A stretch of DNA of 64,000 nucleotides from Dreissena polymorpha. Its lineage: Eukaryota > Mollusca > Bivalvia > Myida > Dreissenidae. The stretch lies in NCBI RefSeq assembly GCF_020536995.1, contig NC_068359.1:77371821-77435820 (forward strand). The letters are read 5' to 3'. The position numbers and the translations under genes were made by a program. Shown here one piece after another: positions 20,101 to 30,193 of the stretch. The notes below the pieces were generated by a model that was not told the origin of the DNA, did no database searches, and worked only from the letters and a program-made list of their open reading frames with translations. Within the stretch, counting starts at the first letter, position 1, and each line of letters begins with the position of its first letter.

Positions 20101-23073
20101 CTAAGCATTGAAATTTCCACTTTTTTTTCCCTTTTTAAGCGAAAATACCCCCCACCCATAGGCAGCCCGACCCCTTTCCGCCAGAACTGAAAAACAAGAG
20201 GGCCAAGATGGCCCTAGTTCGCTCACCTGAGAGGAGTCGGTTCATTCAATCTTTACCAAATGTCAAACTTGACCTAGATATTGTCTAGACAAACATCCTG
20301 GTCAAGTTTCATCATTATTTCATCTGCGAGTCATGGTCAATATACCTATGAAGTTTCATGAACCTAGGCATAAGCGTTCTTGAGTTATCATCCAGAAACC
20401 ATTTTATTATTTCAGGTCACTTTGACCTTGACCTTTGACCTAGTGACTTGAAAATCAATAGGGGTAATCTGCGAGTCATGATCATTGTACCTATGAAGTT
20501 TCATGATCCTAGGCATAAGCGTTCTTGAATTATCATCCAGAAACCATTTTACTATTTCAGGTCAACATGACCTTGACCTTTGACCTAGTGACCTGAAAAT
20601 CAATAGGGTTCATCTTTGAGTCATGATCAATGTACCTATGAAGTTTCATGATACTAGGCCTAAGCCATTTGAGTTATCATCCAGAAACCATTTTACTATT
20701 TCGGGTCACTGTGACCTTTGACCTAGTGACCTGAAAATCAATAGGTGTCATCTACAAGTCATGATCAATGTACCTATGAAGTTTCATGATCCTAGGCCTA
20801 AGTGTTCTTGAGTTATCATCCGGAAACCATTTTACTATTTCGGGTCATCGTGACCTTGACCTTTGACCTAGTGACCTGAAAATCAATAGGGGTCATCTAC
20901 GAGTCATGATCAATGTACCTATGAAGTTTCATGATCCTAGGCCTAAGCGTTCTTGAGTTATCATCCAGAAACCATTTTACTATTTCGGGTCATCGTGACC
21001 TTGACCTTTGACCTAGTGAACTGAAAATCAATAGGGGTTATCTGCGAGTCATGATCAATGTATCTATGAAGTTTCATGATTCTAGGCATAAGCGTTCTTG
21101 AGTTATCATCCAGAAACCATTTACTGCTTTGGGTCACCCTGCCCTTGGCCTTTGACCTAGTGACCTGAAAATCAATAGGGGTCATCTGCAAGTCATGATT
21201 AATGTATCTATGAAGTTTCATGATCCTAGGCATAAATGTTCTTTGAGTTATCAGCCGGAAACCATCTTACTATTTCGGGTCATCGTGACCTTGACCTTTG
21301 ACCTAGTGACCTGAAAATCAATAGGAGTCATCTGCGAGTCATGATCAATGTACCTATGAAGTTTCATGATCCTTGGCATAAGCGCTCTTGAGTTATCATC
21401 CAGAAACCATCTGGTGGACGGACGGACAGACATGAGAAAAACAATATACCCCCTCTTCTTCGAAAGGGGGGGGGGGTGCATAATGAGAAAACTGCCCCCC
21501 TCCCAGCAACCATGTTATTCAACTGACAGGAACCATTTTTGAACTCAACTCTCGTATCAAGGAAACATGTTCTAAGCAAATTTCATGAAAATTGGGCCAA
21601 AAATGTGACTTCTACTGTGTTCACATGTTTTCACTAAATACATATAGAGAAAAATGCCCCCCCCCCCCACTGGAGGCCATGTTTTTTCACCGATCCCAGC
21701 CATTTTCAAACTCGTCTGAGATATCAATAAAACCAATGTTTTGACCAACTTTCATGATGATTGGGCAAAAAATTGTCACTTCTAGAGTGTTTACAAGGTT
21801 TCTCTATAGCCAAATAGGGAAAACTGCCACTATATACATATAGAGAAAACTGCCCCGTCCACTGGCGGCCATGTTTTTTCACCGATCTCGACAATTTTTG
21901 AACTCGTCCGAGTCATCAATTGAACCAATGTTTTGACCAACTTTCATGATGATTGGGCAAAAATTGTGACTTCTAGATTGTTTACAAGGTTTCTCTATAG
22001 CCAAATAAGGAAAACTGCCCAGCCCACTGGCAGCCATGTTTTTCAACGGATCGGTACCACTTTTGAACTCAACCAAGATATCATTAAGACAAAGATTTTG
22101 ACAAAGTTACATGAAGATTGGGCATAAAATGTGACTTCTACAGTGTTTACAAGGTTTCTCTTTTTTTTTACCTAGTTTTTGACCGGCACAACCCAGTTTG
22201 GAACTCGGCCGAGATTTCATTGGGACAAAGCTTCTGACCAAGTTTCATGAAGAAGGGACAAGAAATGTAGCCTCTAGAGTGTTTACGAGCAAATGTTAAC
22301 GGACGGACGGACGAACATACGACGGACAAAGACCAGTCACAAAAGCTCAGGTGAGCTAAAAACACTGAGACCTTACTTCAGAGTTTCAAGACTTGTTACA
22401 TATGATGCTCTATCATGCCATTTACATATTGTTCTATAAAGTTAATAGCGTAATTAAAACAACAGTCTTCATAATTTTGACCCCAAAAAAATTCTGATAT
22501 AATATTATATGATATATTATATCAGAATTTATTTTTTTGTCAAAGTGATAAAAAAAGTTGTTTTATGACATATTGATAGTGTTTCAGTGAATTGGCCACG
22601 CGCCCAACACCTGTGATTATAGCTGGTTAATGAAAGGTAACTGTACATTTATATAGAACATTATAGTTTAACAAATATTCATATAGAACATTAAAGCTTA
22701 ACAAATATTCATACAGAACATTACAGTTTAACGAATATTCATATAGAAAATTATAATTTAACGAGTATTCATATAGAACATTATAGTTTAACGACTATTC
22801 TTTATCCTTGGACTTGCAACTGGTTGATGAATATGACCCAGAAGATCCTTGGTTGAATCCCCATTCTGAGAGCCTTGTAAGGATCTTTTCAAAGACATAA
22901 AGTTCTCACTCTTCAGTCTTGCCAGAAATATGACTCTCTACTGCCTTTATAAGCCCAAGGCTTATTAAGTAATTCATTTAAAATAAATGAAGTAACTAAC
23001 CTCCAATTGAGAATATCTCAAATTTATGAAAGAGTGACAGAAGCTGTGCCCTCTTTCTGGATAGCGCAGCCAT
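7502..23073 (-). CDS. AURKAIP1: AURKAIP1 / mitochondrial ribosomal protein mS38, two coding exons
   Basis: Spliced gene: join of complement 23001-23073 and complement 7502-8199, 771 nt, 256 residues plus TAG. The diagnostic part is the C-terminal ~86 residues (about 171-256), starting NLRRKKMRKHRLKKQRKR and continuing through very Lys/Arg-rich helix sequence to a KAERFNAMDYIKKNL segment. This is the layout of the AURKAIP1/mS38 domain, which in mammals binds rRNA of the mitochondrial small subunit. The N-terminus (MAALSRKRAQLLSLF) is basic and amphipathic, as expected for mitochondrial import. The middle is low-homology, with a duplicated GMHGQTG motif at about residues 35-53. Human protein is 199 residues, so this one is longer. 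Exon 1 ends with one codon base and exon 2 opens with two, completing GGA, which supports the join. Identity comes from domain recognition only; no alignment was run. Confidence 0.85.
8294..8506 (+). mobile_element. MITE family B, 213 bp
   Basis: Full-length, nearly identical to the copy at 2259-2471, with TTAA at both ends. It lies just outside the AURKAIP1 last exon, in the intron. Confidence 0.92.
8911..9012 (+). mobile_element. tRNA-derived SINE head / tRNA-like pseudogene
   Basis: ggccaagttgtttaagtggt resembles a box A region and gtggttcgagccctgctgag carries a near-perfect box B (GGTTCGAGCC), followed by T-rich sequence. Acceptor-stem halves do not pair well, so I do not call a functional tRNA gene. 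Confidence 0.5.
9013..10147. other. AURKAIP1 intron, no further feature seen
   Basis: AT-rich intronic sequence with no supported repeats or exons. Confidence 0.4.
10148..11025 (+). repeat. Element with 145-bp tandem units and ATACCCCC terminal hairpin
   Basis: Starts aacaagggctgtttgtaaaa with catgcatgcccccc. Five units follow, with gaccttgacctttgaccta at 10238, 10383, 10528, 10673 (one change) and 10818, an exact 145-bp period. Each contains tcatgatcctaggcata and gttcttgagttatcat. It ends in ggtggacggacgg and a hairpin at about 10990-11022 (taccccctcttcttcgaagg, ggggcat). Other copies: 20320-21482 and, inverted, 37068-37650. Confidence 0.9.
11041..12392 (+). repeat. Element with ~150-bp tandem units and CCCCAC hairpin end
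   Basis: About seven units spaced 149-160 bp, each with ccccagggttggtaatgggg, catgcatagttgagattgac, gaggttcagtatcaatttga and gaaatgaagaaattatagta. A non-repeated tail follows (ccataacttttgacccaggg, ggacagacggacagacg), ending in a hairpin at 12361-12388 (ccccactttttc / gaaaaacgtggg). The same array plus the same tail recurs at 16651-17900, so array and tail travel together. Frames in it are not genes. Confidence 0.9.
12433..13631 (+). repeat. Tandem element, ~160-180-bp units, perfect ATACCCCCATTAC hairpin end
   Basis: Begins aactagagctttgtcacaga. Units contain tatggccatttttgaccttt, gtgaccttgaccttggagat, ttctttcgcgcgacacac and ctcacaatgaacgacatagt. It ends gacagacagaccgac and a perfect stem at 13602-13630 (atacccccattac / gtaatgggggtat). 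Unit spacing is irregular (about 160-180 bp), so this copy looks old. Confidence 0.85.
13632..14243. other. AURKAIP1 intron, short repeat remnants only
   Basis: Mostly AT-rich. 14170-14208 (acaagaggccccaaagggcc, ctcacctgag) is the 5' end of an AGCTCACC-type repeat that is cut off by the next element. Confidence 0.4.
14355..15584. mobile_element. Tigger/pogo DNA transposon, internally deleted, 1230 bp
   Basis: Terminal inverted repeats CAGTCAATCTTGT (14355) and ACAAGATTGACTG (to 15584), flanked by TA on both sides, the expected TA duplication. Subterminal repeats ggtcgc / taagaggcca occur at both ends. It inserted into the middle of the word aaatctactgaaggg of a 158-bp repeat unit. Only the start of a transposase remains. 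Confidence 0.88.
14597..14845 (-). pseudogene. Tigger transposase N-terminus (CENP-B/psq helix-turn-helix), truncated
   Basis: Reads MSRRKVLTLNEKIPVLELSK then SKSACKIADEFGVGKTQIQN and ILKRKAEVLENLENYVSGEK. This is the N-terminal CENP-B/psq-type DNA-binding domain of Tigger/pogo transposases, with the R/K-K-x-LT-x-x-EK opening and the G-V-G/S-K-x-x-I-x-N-I recognition helix. After about residue 63 similarity ends; the second HTH and the DDE catalytic domain are absent, so it cannot transpose itself. Lies within the Tigger element at 14355-15584. Confidence 0.8.
16651..17900 (+). repeat. Second ~150-bp-unit array with CCCCAC hairpin end
   Basis: Six to seven units of the same sequence as 11041-12140, then the same unique tail (ccccataacttttgacccag, aggtggccaggacggcggac) and hairpin at 17868-17895 (ccccactttttc / gaaaaacgtgggg). 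Its 5' end is missing: it begins mid-unit at about 16658 after the 158-bp array. Confidence 0.9.
17901..18799. other. AURKAIP1 intron, few features
   Basis: Includes a Tigger-like remnant around 18440-18630 (gtggccgttggccga, aggtggccattgaattt, ending agtttagactgta) and a CAT/ATC microsatellite at about 18711-18742. No exon seen. Confidence 0.35.
18800..19850 (+). repeat. ~135-bp tandem array with AGCTCACC hairpin
   Basis: Units carry ctggcggccatgttttt, accattttcaaactc, tttcatgaagattgg and gtgacttctagagtgtt. They pass into gacctagtgaactag and a tail agacggacaaaaggtgacca, ending in a strong hairpin at about 19803-19842 (agctcaccatgagcac / gtgctcaggtgagct). Confidence 0.85.
19851..20195. other. 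AURKAIP1 intron, nothing seen
   Basis: Unremarkable AT-rich sequence. Confidence 0.35.
20196..21482 (+). repeat. 145-bp tandem array with an AGCTCACC-type 5' end and ATACCCCC-type 3' hairpin
   Basis: Opens acaagagggccaagatggcc with gctcacctgag (the start of the other family), then switches near 20325 into about seven 145-bp units (gaccttgacctttgaccta) and ends ggtggacggacggacagac plus a hairpin at 21445-21480 (taccccctcttcttcgaa, aggggggg). This copy is a chimera of two families. Confidence 0.85.
21483..22360 (+). repeat. ~135-bp tandem array, second copy
   Basis: Same unit family as 18800-19850 (ggcggccatgttttttcacc, ttcatgatgattgggcaaaa), with a tail ggacggacggacgaac and a shortened end agctcaggtgagct at about 22344-22357, where the hairpin loop is lost. 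Confidence 0.85.
22491..22528. repeat. 38-bp near-perfect AT palindrome
   Basis: Arms ATTCTGATATAATAT and ATATTATATCAGAAT (15/15 paired) around an 8-bp loop, preceded by an A-run and followed by a T-run. Could be a MITE end, a cruciform or a transcription stop; the sequence does not decide. Confidence 0.8.
22640..22801 (+). repeat. ~30-bp minisatellite, 5 units
   Basis: Units of the form catatagaacattatagttt-aacgaatatt, about 30 bp each, with a few substitutions. Located just 3' of AURKAIP1 exon 1 in the intron. Confidence 0.85.
23001..23073 (-). CDS. AURKAIP1: AURKAIP1 first coding exon
   Basis: Short exon found by reading the minus strand. Acceptor tgaaatgtttcag ends at 23076, the exon starts AT then ATG at 23073, and a gttagt donor begins at 23000. 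It codes MAALSRKRAQLLSLFHKFEIFSIG plus one base, a plausible mitochondrial presequence. Phase 1 at the donor matches the exon at 7502-8199. The ATG is preceded by an acceptor only two bases away, so at least one non-coding 5' exon should lie at higher coordinates. I did not identify it. Confidence 0.78.
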
Positions 23074-23260
23074 ATCTGAAACATTTCAATAAAGTTGAAT
23101 GACAAAGGTCTCAATCATATATACACTATACAGCATGCGCAACTGTCCATTCAAATTAATATTTCAAAAATAAGTTTCTTGTCATGATTCCTAGATGATT
23201 TGAGTTTGAATAAGATATGATGACCCAGAAACGCTCCCCAGATTTCAAGTTACACAAAAG

Positions 23261-23556
23261 AGCAGTGGTCTAATGGTAGGACGCTGGCTTAGAGATCGAG
23301 AGGTCCCTGGTTCGAATCCTGCCCTGACAACTGGAATTTTCTTGAGCAAGAAATTTATCCCACAGTTGCTCCTCTCCACCCAGGTGTATATATGGGTACC
23401 TGTGAGGAAAATAAACCAATGTGCCGTGGCTGCATACTTTGCCGAATGTTAATGGACAACTTATGATCCAGTGATTGGGGGGACCCGGGTAAATGCAAAG
23501 CGCCTCTGAACGCACATTCTGTATGAAAAGGGTGCTATATAAATGTGTTTAAAAAA
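23261..23556 (+). mobile_element. tRNA-derived SINE (possible MetaSINE/V-SINE type)
   Basis: Head agcagtggtctaatggtagg (box A) and ctggttcgaatcctgcc (box B), then a conserved central block (cttgagcaagaaatttatcc, tgctcctctccacccaggtg, tatatgggtacc) and a LINE-like tail gtgctatataaatgtg before A-rich sequence. The central block resembles the domain shared by animal MetaSINEs, from memory. It sits about 190 bp upstream of AURKAIP1 exon 1. Confidence 0.75.
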
Positions 23557-23562
23557 ACAACA

Positions 23563-23995
23563 AGAGATGTGTTTGTCAGAAACACAATGCCCCCTTCTGC
23601 GCCGCTTTGAAGCCATATATTTGACCTTTGACCTTGAAGGATGACTTTGACCTTTTATCACTCAAAATGTGCAGCTCCATGAGATTCACATGCATGCCAA
23701 ATATCAAGTTGCTATCTTCAATATTCAAAAAGTTAAACCAAACTTTAATTAACGAAGGGTAAAGTTTTAAGAAAGAAAAATACAATGATATTTGACCTTT
23801 GACCTTGAAGGATGACCTTGACCTTGACTTTTCACTTCTCAATATGTGCAGCTCCGTGAGATACACATGCATGCCAAATATGAAGTTGCTATCTTCAATA
23901 TTGCAAAAGTTATCAAACTTTAACCAAGGTTAGAGTTTTGGGACACACACAATGAATGAATGAATGACAGACAGACAGGCCGATCCGGGGGCATA
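23563..23995 (+). repeat. Hairpin-ended repeat family D
   Basis: acaagagatgtgtttgtcag, atgcccccttctgcgc, then two core units (gacctttgaccttgaaggat, atgtgcagctccatgagatt), gaatgaatgaatgacagaca and ccgatccgggggcataaa. Two units rather than one; the left arm of the hairpin is short. Confidence 0.8.
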
Positions 23996-24019
23996 AACAA
24001 ATCAACTAGCAAAAAAATG

Positions 24020-24275
24020 CAAGTGCCTTAATAGGTTAAATTCGGTCCATGATTATCTGCAAAAAGTCTTAGAGTGCTATGTTTTATATAATCAGCAAAG
24101 CAATTTATATCTAGATAGAAATAAGATTGGTCCCAAGACAGTGCCCTGTGGGACTCCGGAGGTTACAGGTACCTCGTCTCAAGTTGTCTCACATGGTTAG
24201 CTCCAAGGCAACAGTCTGAGGTCAATTTGTTAGAAAGTCAGATATATCCAGAAGAAAGCATTTGAATTAATTCCA
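24020..24275 (-). mobile_element. LINE reverse-transcriptase fragment
   Basis: On the minus strand the stretch reads VPVTSGVPQGTVLGPILFL, the conserved motif before the RT active site, and further on DYIKHSTLRLFAD, resembling the FADD box region, with stops and a lost segment between. A short, old LINE fragment from a lineage different from the copy at 26900-30716. Confidence 0.7.
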
Positions 24276-25104
24276 TTGCATCTTAGTTTGTATTAGAGGT
24301 GATGGTAGGGTACTATATCACATGTTTAGAAAAAAATCCATAATAATGATGTCAGTTTGTATACCTACCTTGATTATTTGATTTTGGTAAATTTATATTG
24401 TTTTTAAAGTTTATTAATGAATGCATCGATCTCCCACAGCTGACACAGTAAAATTTATCAAAGGCTTTTGGAGTATGGACTTGGTAATGGTCCATATGGT
24501 ACCTAATGGGGCCGTCCATACAGTATGTCACGCTTTTTTTACCATTTTTAACCCCCCTCTTCACCCCCTGTCACATAATCTTGGACCCCCCCCCCCCCCC
24601 CCCCTCTTAAGTCACAAACTCACACTTTCCAACATATTTTTTATCTAATATTTAATCTAAAACACAAATCACTATTAAATATTTTTTTTTGGCCCGATTT
24701 TATAGCCGAAATTCGGTTATGTTCCCAATCCCAAAAAAGATACTTTTTTCCCAAAATGTGGCAAAAAATTCCCAATTTCCAAAAAAAAATAAAAAATATT
24801 TTATTTTTTTTAGAAAGAAGTGTCTAATGCGTATTTTATCTCAATTTTGAATCAATTACATCTAACAAAGTATTATATGATTTTGTTCTTTTAATTTGAA
24901 TGATTATAAAGAGTTATATTAAAATTAGCATTTCCCTAATCACTGGACTTTTCGTGTGGAAAAAAAGGCTAATGAATTTATTTTCCCAATTACATGAAAA
25001 TGCCGATAAAATTCCCAATTCCAAATCCATGGGCTATCTTCCCAAAAAGTGTGAAAAAAAACCTGCATATTACTTAAAAGATCTTTCACATTATTAAAAT
25101 GACT

Positions 25105-25360
25105 TTAACCCTAAGCTTTACCACTTAGATATTTATTTTCATGAATTTTTGTGCCTTAGAAAGTTTTATTTAATTTAAGACCTTTCTTACTTAGTAGTAA
25201 CTAGATTTAAGTTTTTTTAAGGCTTCATTTCCAATCCTAAGAAACTGATAAGCAGCAAACAGCATAAAACCAGAACAGACTGCGAGTTACTTGCAGGCTG
25301 TTCTGGTTTAATGCTGTTTGCACATAGCCATTTTCACTTTGCTTCTGAGTGGGAAAGGGA
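25105..25360 (+). mobile_element. MITE family F
   Basis: Starts TTAACCCTAAGCTTTACC, contains agcagcaaacagcataaaac and the inverted match gttctggtttaatgctgttt, ends ctttgcttctgagtggga. Other copies: 38109 (inverted), 41636, 47325. Confidence 0.82.
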
Positions 25361-26899
25361 TTGTACTAGAATAGTTGGATTTTCTTTCAACCCTTAACTA
25401 ACTAAAAATGGAACAGTCCAATTAATTATTTCGTCATTTACTAATGAAATCTGCGTGAAGGTTGTGACTATTGAATAAGCCAGCCCATGCAGCCAATGTG
25501 CCTATTAAATATTCGAACAACACATACAGGAACAGGAGATATGCAATTTGTCTTATTTTGACATAAAACTAATTCAATTCTTGTTATCGCGCTGACGTCA
25601 CAAAAGGGGCAGTACCTTAGCGACGGTGAAAACAATGCCCTAGATACGGTCGATTAACTACGCTGATTGAGCTACATGTACCTCTGCTGACAATTGCATT
25701 CCTATTTGGAAGTTGATAGTTAGTTAAATGTGTTGTAATTGATGTTTAAAATGTCTTTTGACTATTATAATAATTGATGTTTAAAATGTATTTTGAATAT
25801 TATGAAGGGTTAGATTGCACTTAGAAAGCCCGATATGACCAGAAAATAAAACTAATTTGACTAAATGAATGTCCATACATATTGCTTGTTGGATGTTGGA
25901 AAAATGACCCAACCAAATGGCCGATGTTCGAGTACGGCGACATTCATAACTTTCTCATTGAGACACCAGGTACATGAATATTGTCGTTCTTTTTAGGGTT
26001 CATTCATCTTGGTACATTGTATATTTCTACTATGTCAATTTATAATAATAACCTGAAGCTGTAAAATAAGTAGGGAATGCTGGTACACGACTTACTTAGT
26101 TGTGTTATAAAATAACAATCAAGAAGTATTTACTTTATACAGATCTCATTTATAGTATTTCTGTTATTTTGGTGCATTATCCGTTTACATTGTGATTTAC
26201 ATGCCATTCATTAAGACCCATGATTGGTTTAATAAACGTGACTTACTTTAATTACTACTTGTCTATCGCTTTTACTTTTGTGAATAAATCAAAATGAAAC
26301 CAATAAATAGATCTAATTAATATTTCAATAAATAAAAAAATGTCAACCTCTAAGTTAGCAGTTACTCAAATGGCATTTCACACCCCTGCATGTGTGACAG
26401 CTGAAAAATATACACAGTCCTAATGATTGTAAATTGACTTAAATGTCATGCAAGAGAGCTGTAAGTATATAGGAAACCAATACTAAAACTGCAGTACTCA
26501 GCCCTGTTAGATATCACTTCTTGTCCCTGACATGTGTTGTATAAACCAGTTCATTGTTTTGAGTATGAGTGACGAATATCTAACAATGTAAACACACTAA
26601 TCTATATAAATATTCTTAATTAAACATTAATTACCCCCGTTGCTGTCAAACGTAATTTCTTGTTTTTCTTGTGTTTTTTATGATGTCGTTCGTTTATTGC
26701 AGTAATATTATCAATGTATGCGCCTGGTGTAGGCTGCAATATTTCTCAGCTCTGCTGTCTTTGGATTATTTCTCAGAAACTAAACATTCTGGGATAAGGA
26801 TATTTGGAATAGTTGTTCATGAAGTTGTGATTAACATGCTACAGAAATTATTTTGTGGAATTTTCTTTGCTTTAATGAGTAACTTTGATGAAAAACATT
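25361..26899. other. No host gene seen
   Basis: AT-rich. 25590-25640 contains gacggtgaaaacaa, which recurs inverted at 32815-32830. The open frame from 26671 runs into the LINE and its first part may be LINE 5' UTR. Confidence 0.35.
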
Positions 26900-27235
26900 T
26901 AAATATTGACACTTTTTGGAGAAACGGTTCAGTGATTTCACCATTATGTGTGAACAACAGCTTACCTGGATTTATGGCTAACCCATGTACTGTTATACAG
27001 TACAATAGAGACCAATTATTGGATTATAGACATATACCTAGAAGGTTTATAATACCAAGTGAAGAAACTCTAGCTTCATTGAAAAAACACAATCTTTTGA
27101 AATACAGAGGTAAAGGAGCAGGCTGCCCAAGGGCAAATCTAATGCAGGTGTCCATCTAACAAATATAATACGGATTAAGCTGTATCCAACGCTTTTGATA
27201 AATGCTCATAGAATAAAACAATTGAAACTTTCTAC

Positions 27236-30091
27236 AGTAACACCAGATCTCTGCGGGGAAAAACTTCTGATGTTCTCCAACACATCTATGAAGAAAGTAT
27301 TGATCTCTGTGTAATCACTGAAACTTGGTTACAGCCCGAGGCTGATGATGTAGTCCGGGGAGAACTATCTCCAGATGGGTACTGTTTCGATGATGTCCCG
27401 AGGCCAGACCGTGAAGGAGGAGGATTGGCTCTTCTATACAGAAGCAATCTGAAAGTTTCAAAAAGTTTTGCAAAACAATTTACATCCTTTGAATGTGCTG
27501 AATGGAAAGTATGTAGTAATTCATTCATTCTCTACATTGTTGGAATATATAGACCACCATACCCAGAGAGACATCCTGTGATGCAGGCTATGTTCATAAC
27601 AGAATTCACGGAGTTTCTTGAACAAATATCAACCAGATCCGAGTCTCGGATCTTGTTAGGTGATTTTAACATCCACATTGACAATAAATCAGATTGCTAC
27701 ACCAAACAATTTATGCATTGTTTGAAATCTTTTGGACTTGTTCAACATGGCAATGCACCTACTCATTCTGGAGGCCATATTCTTGATTTGATCATCACAA
27801 AAATTGAAGACAAACATGTCAAAGTTTCAAATCCGGTATCAGACTTTTACATATCTGACCATTGCTTTGTCAGCTGCAATATTGAACAATGTCGTCCTCC
27901 CCTAACCAGAAAAAAAATTAAATCATGCAATTGGAAATACGTGCCAAGAGACATCTTACAAGCAGATTTTCAAAAATTAAACACAATTGTTGAAAGATCA
28001 TCTGATGTTAATGCCCTTGTGTGTGAATTCACCATACACATTACAGAAATTGTTCAGAAGCATGCACCTCTGAAAGAAAGAACCATTCTATGTAGGCCAA
28101 GTGTATCGAGGTATTCTGGGTATCTTAAACAGCTGAAGCAGTATAAACGATCAATAGAAAAAATCTTTATTCGTAACAAATCTGACCTGTCTAGAAAAGT
28201 CTACAAAGATGTGACAAACATTTATAGTGCGGAACTTTCCACAGTCAAGGATGAATACTACAAAGACAAAATTGGGGACGCAGAAGGGAATACAAGGAAG
28301 TTATACGCTATAACATCAGATTTACTGGGTAGATCGAAGGAAAACCCACTCCAATTACATACAAGTGCAGTATCCTTAGCTAATGACTTCATGCGATACT
28401 TTTCAGATAAGATTATTAAAATAAGAAATGAACTTGACAATTTGCCAATTGAAACAACATGCAACAGTAATTTGTTCTGCTCATGCCCACCTGTGATCAG
28501 AAATCCACTTACTGTTTTTAAACCACTCTCCAACAGAGATATTCTTAAACTTGTAAATGCATTCAAACCTACAACATGTGAACTTGATGCAATCCCGACT
28601 GTGAGACTAAAAGAACATCTTTCAGAATTGACACCTGTATTGACAGAAATAGTAAATAGATTGTTGCTATCTGGTGTATTCCCTGACACATGGAAAAGCG
28701 CTGTGATTAAACAATTGTTGAAGAAGAAAGGTCTCCCTTTGGAATTACCGAACTATCATCCGGTTTCAAATTTGACATTTCTTTCCAAAATTCTTGAAAA
28801 AGCTGCATTAAACCAAATAAATGATCACATTGAGGCTAATAATCTCCTTCCACCTTACCAAAGTGCCTATAGAAAATATCACGGAGTCGAAACGGCAATG
28901 CTCAGGATGTATAATGACCTTCTAGACAATATTGATGAAGGTAAAGTTGCCATCGTGGTCATGCTTGACTTGAGTGCAGCGTTCGACACCATTGACATCC
29001 CAATACTTATTCGTATTCTTCAAGACGAGTTTGGTATTCATGGCATTCCCTTAAAATGGATAAACTCCTATCTCACCAACAGAACTATGAAAGTATTAGT
29101 CGAACAGTCAACATCTGAAACTGAGCAATTACTTTTCGGTGTTCCTCAGGGTTCCTGTGCCGGACCGGTTATATTTACCTTGTATATATCGGCTCTTAAC
29201 AGAGTGGTTCGAAAATACCCAGCTGATCTTTATGGATATGCGGATGACAATAAGCTAGCTTTCAAAATTTAAACAGGAAATTCCGAAATTGAGTCGACTG
29301 TTTTTCAGCAACTTAATAGTTGCCTGGATGACGTAATTAAGTGGATGTCAACCTTCAAACTAAAAATGAATGAATCAAAAACTGAAATTATTGTATATGG
29401 AACCAGGCAACAGTTGGCGAAATTGAGTTCCTTAAGCGCGGTTGTCGGTGGTTGCGAAGTGAAATTTGTCAATCATGTAAGAGATCTTGGTGTAATCATG
29501 ACCAACACACTTAACTTTGACAAACACATCCAGAAGAAGTGTCAGATCGCACATGCACAACTACGCAATATCAAAGCTATACGAAAACATCTTACAAAAG
29601 AGTCTAATGCATCATTAGCACATGGATTAGTTCATTCGCATATTGACTTTTGCAATGGTCTTTTTACGGAAATTCCCGCTTACCAAATCAAGAAGCTACA
29701 GCAAGTTCAAAATCATGCCGCAAAAGTATTCCTGAACGCATCTTGTGAAGAACCCATCACTTATCTCCTAAAAAAGTTACACTGGCTCCCTGTAGAGGCC
29801 AGGATGATGTTCAAAGTTTTAGTTGTAGTATATCGAGTAATCAATGGCACAGCTCCAATTTAAATAAGAGAATTGTTTGTACCTGCTCGAGGACAATACA
29901 AATTAAGGTCAAACAATGACACAAAATTCAACATCCCTAGAAGACGAACAAAACTTGCTGACAGATCTCTTGCCATCGTCGGTCCAAAATGGTGGAACAA
30001 TCTACCTGAGTATCTTAAAGCTTGTCAATCTGAAGCCAGTTTTAGATCAAGGCTGAAAACACATCTCTTTGGACAATTTTACAAACAATGA
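27236..30091 (+). pseudogene. LINE ORF2: endonuclease plus reverse transcriptase
   Basis: One frame spans about 951 codons. Endonuclease: NTRSLRGKTSDVL, ITETWL (catalytic Glu), LLGDFNIHID, SDHCFVSC. RT: LDLSAAFDTID (motif A Asp), FGVPQGSCAGPVIFTLYI, YGYADDNKLAF (YADD box). Two in-frame TAA codons (29270-29272 and 29861-29863) interrupt it, the second where relatives usually have Tyr, and the upstream leader at 26671-27159 is in another frame. So it is inactive as it stands but only lightly decayed, which suggests a fairly recent insertion. Confidence 0.88.
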
Positions 30092-30193
30092 GTGTACTTG
30101 TAGGATTAATATGAAATCTGCATTTTTACTAACCAAAATAGTAATTGTTTGTTGATTGTATTAACGTTCTTGAACATAAATGTATATCGTTAA

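Noticed and set aside
23261-23335. A functional tRNA gene at the SINE head
   Set aside because: Continues into a SINE body with a conserved central domain and tail; the cloverleaf is imperfect.
24508-24600. C-run and TIR at 24508 as a host promoter feature
   Set aside because: Mirrored at 32986 with the same subterminal words, so a mobile-element end is the better reading.
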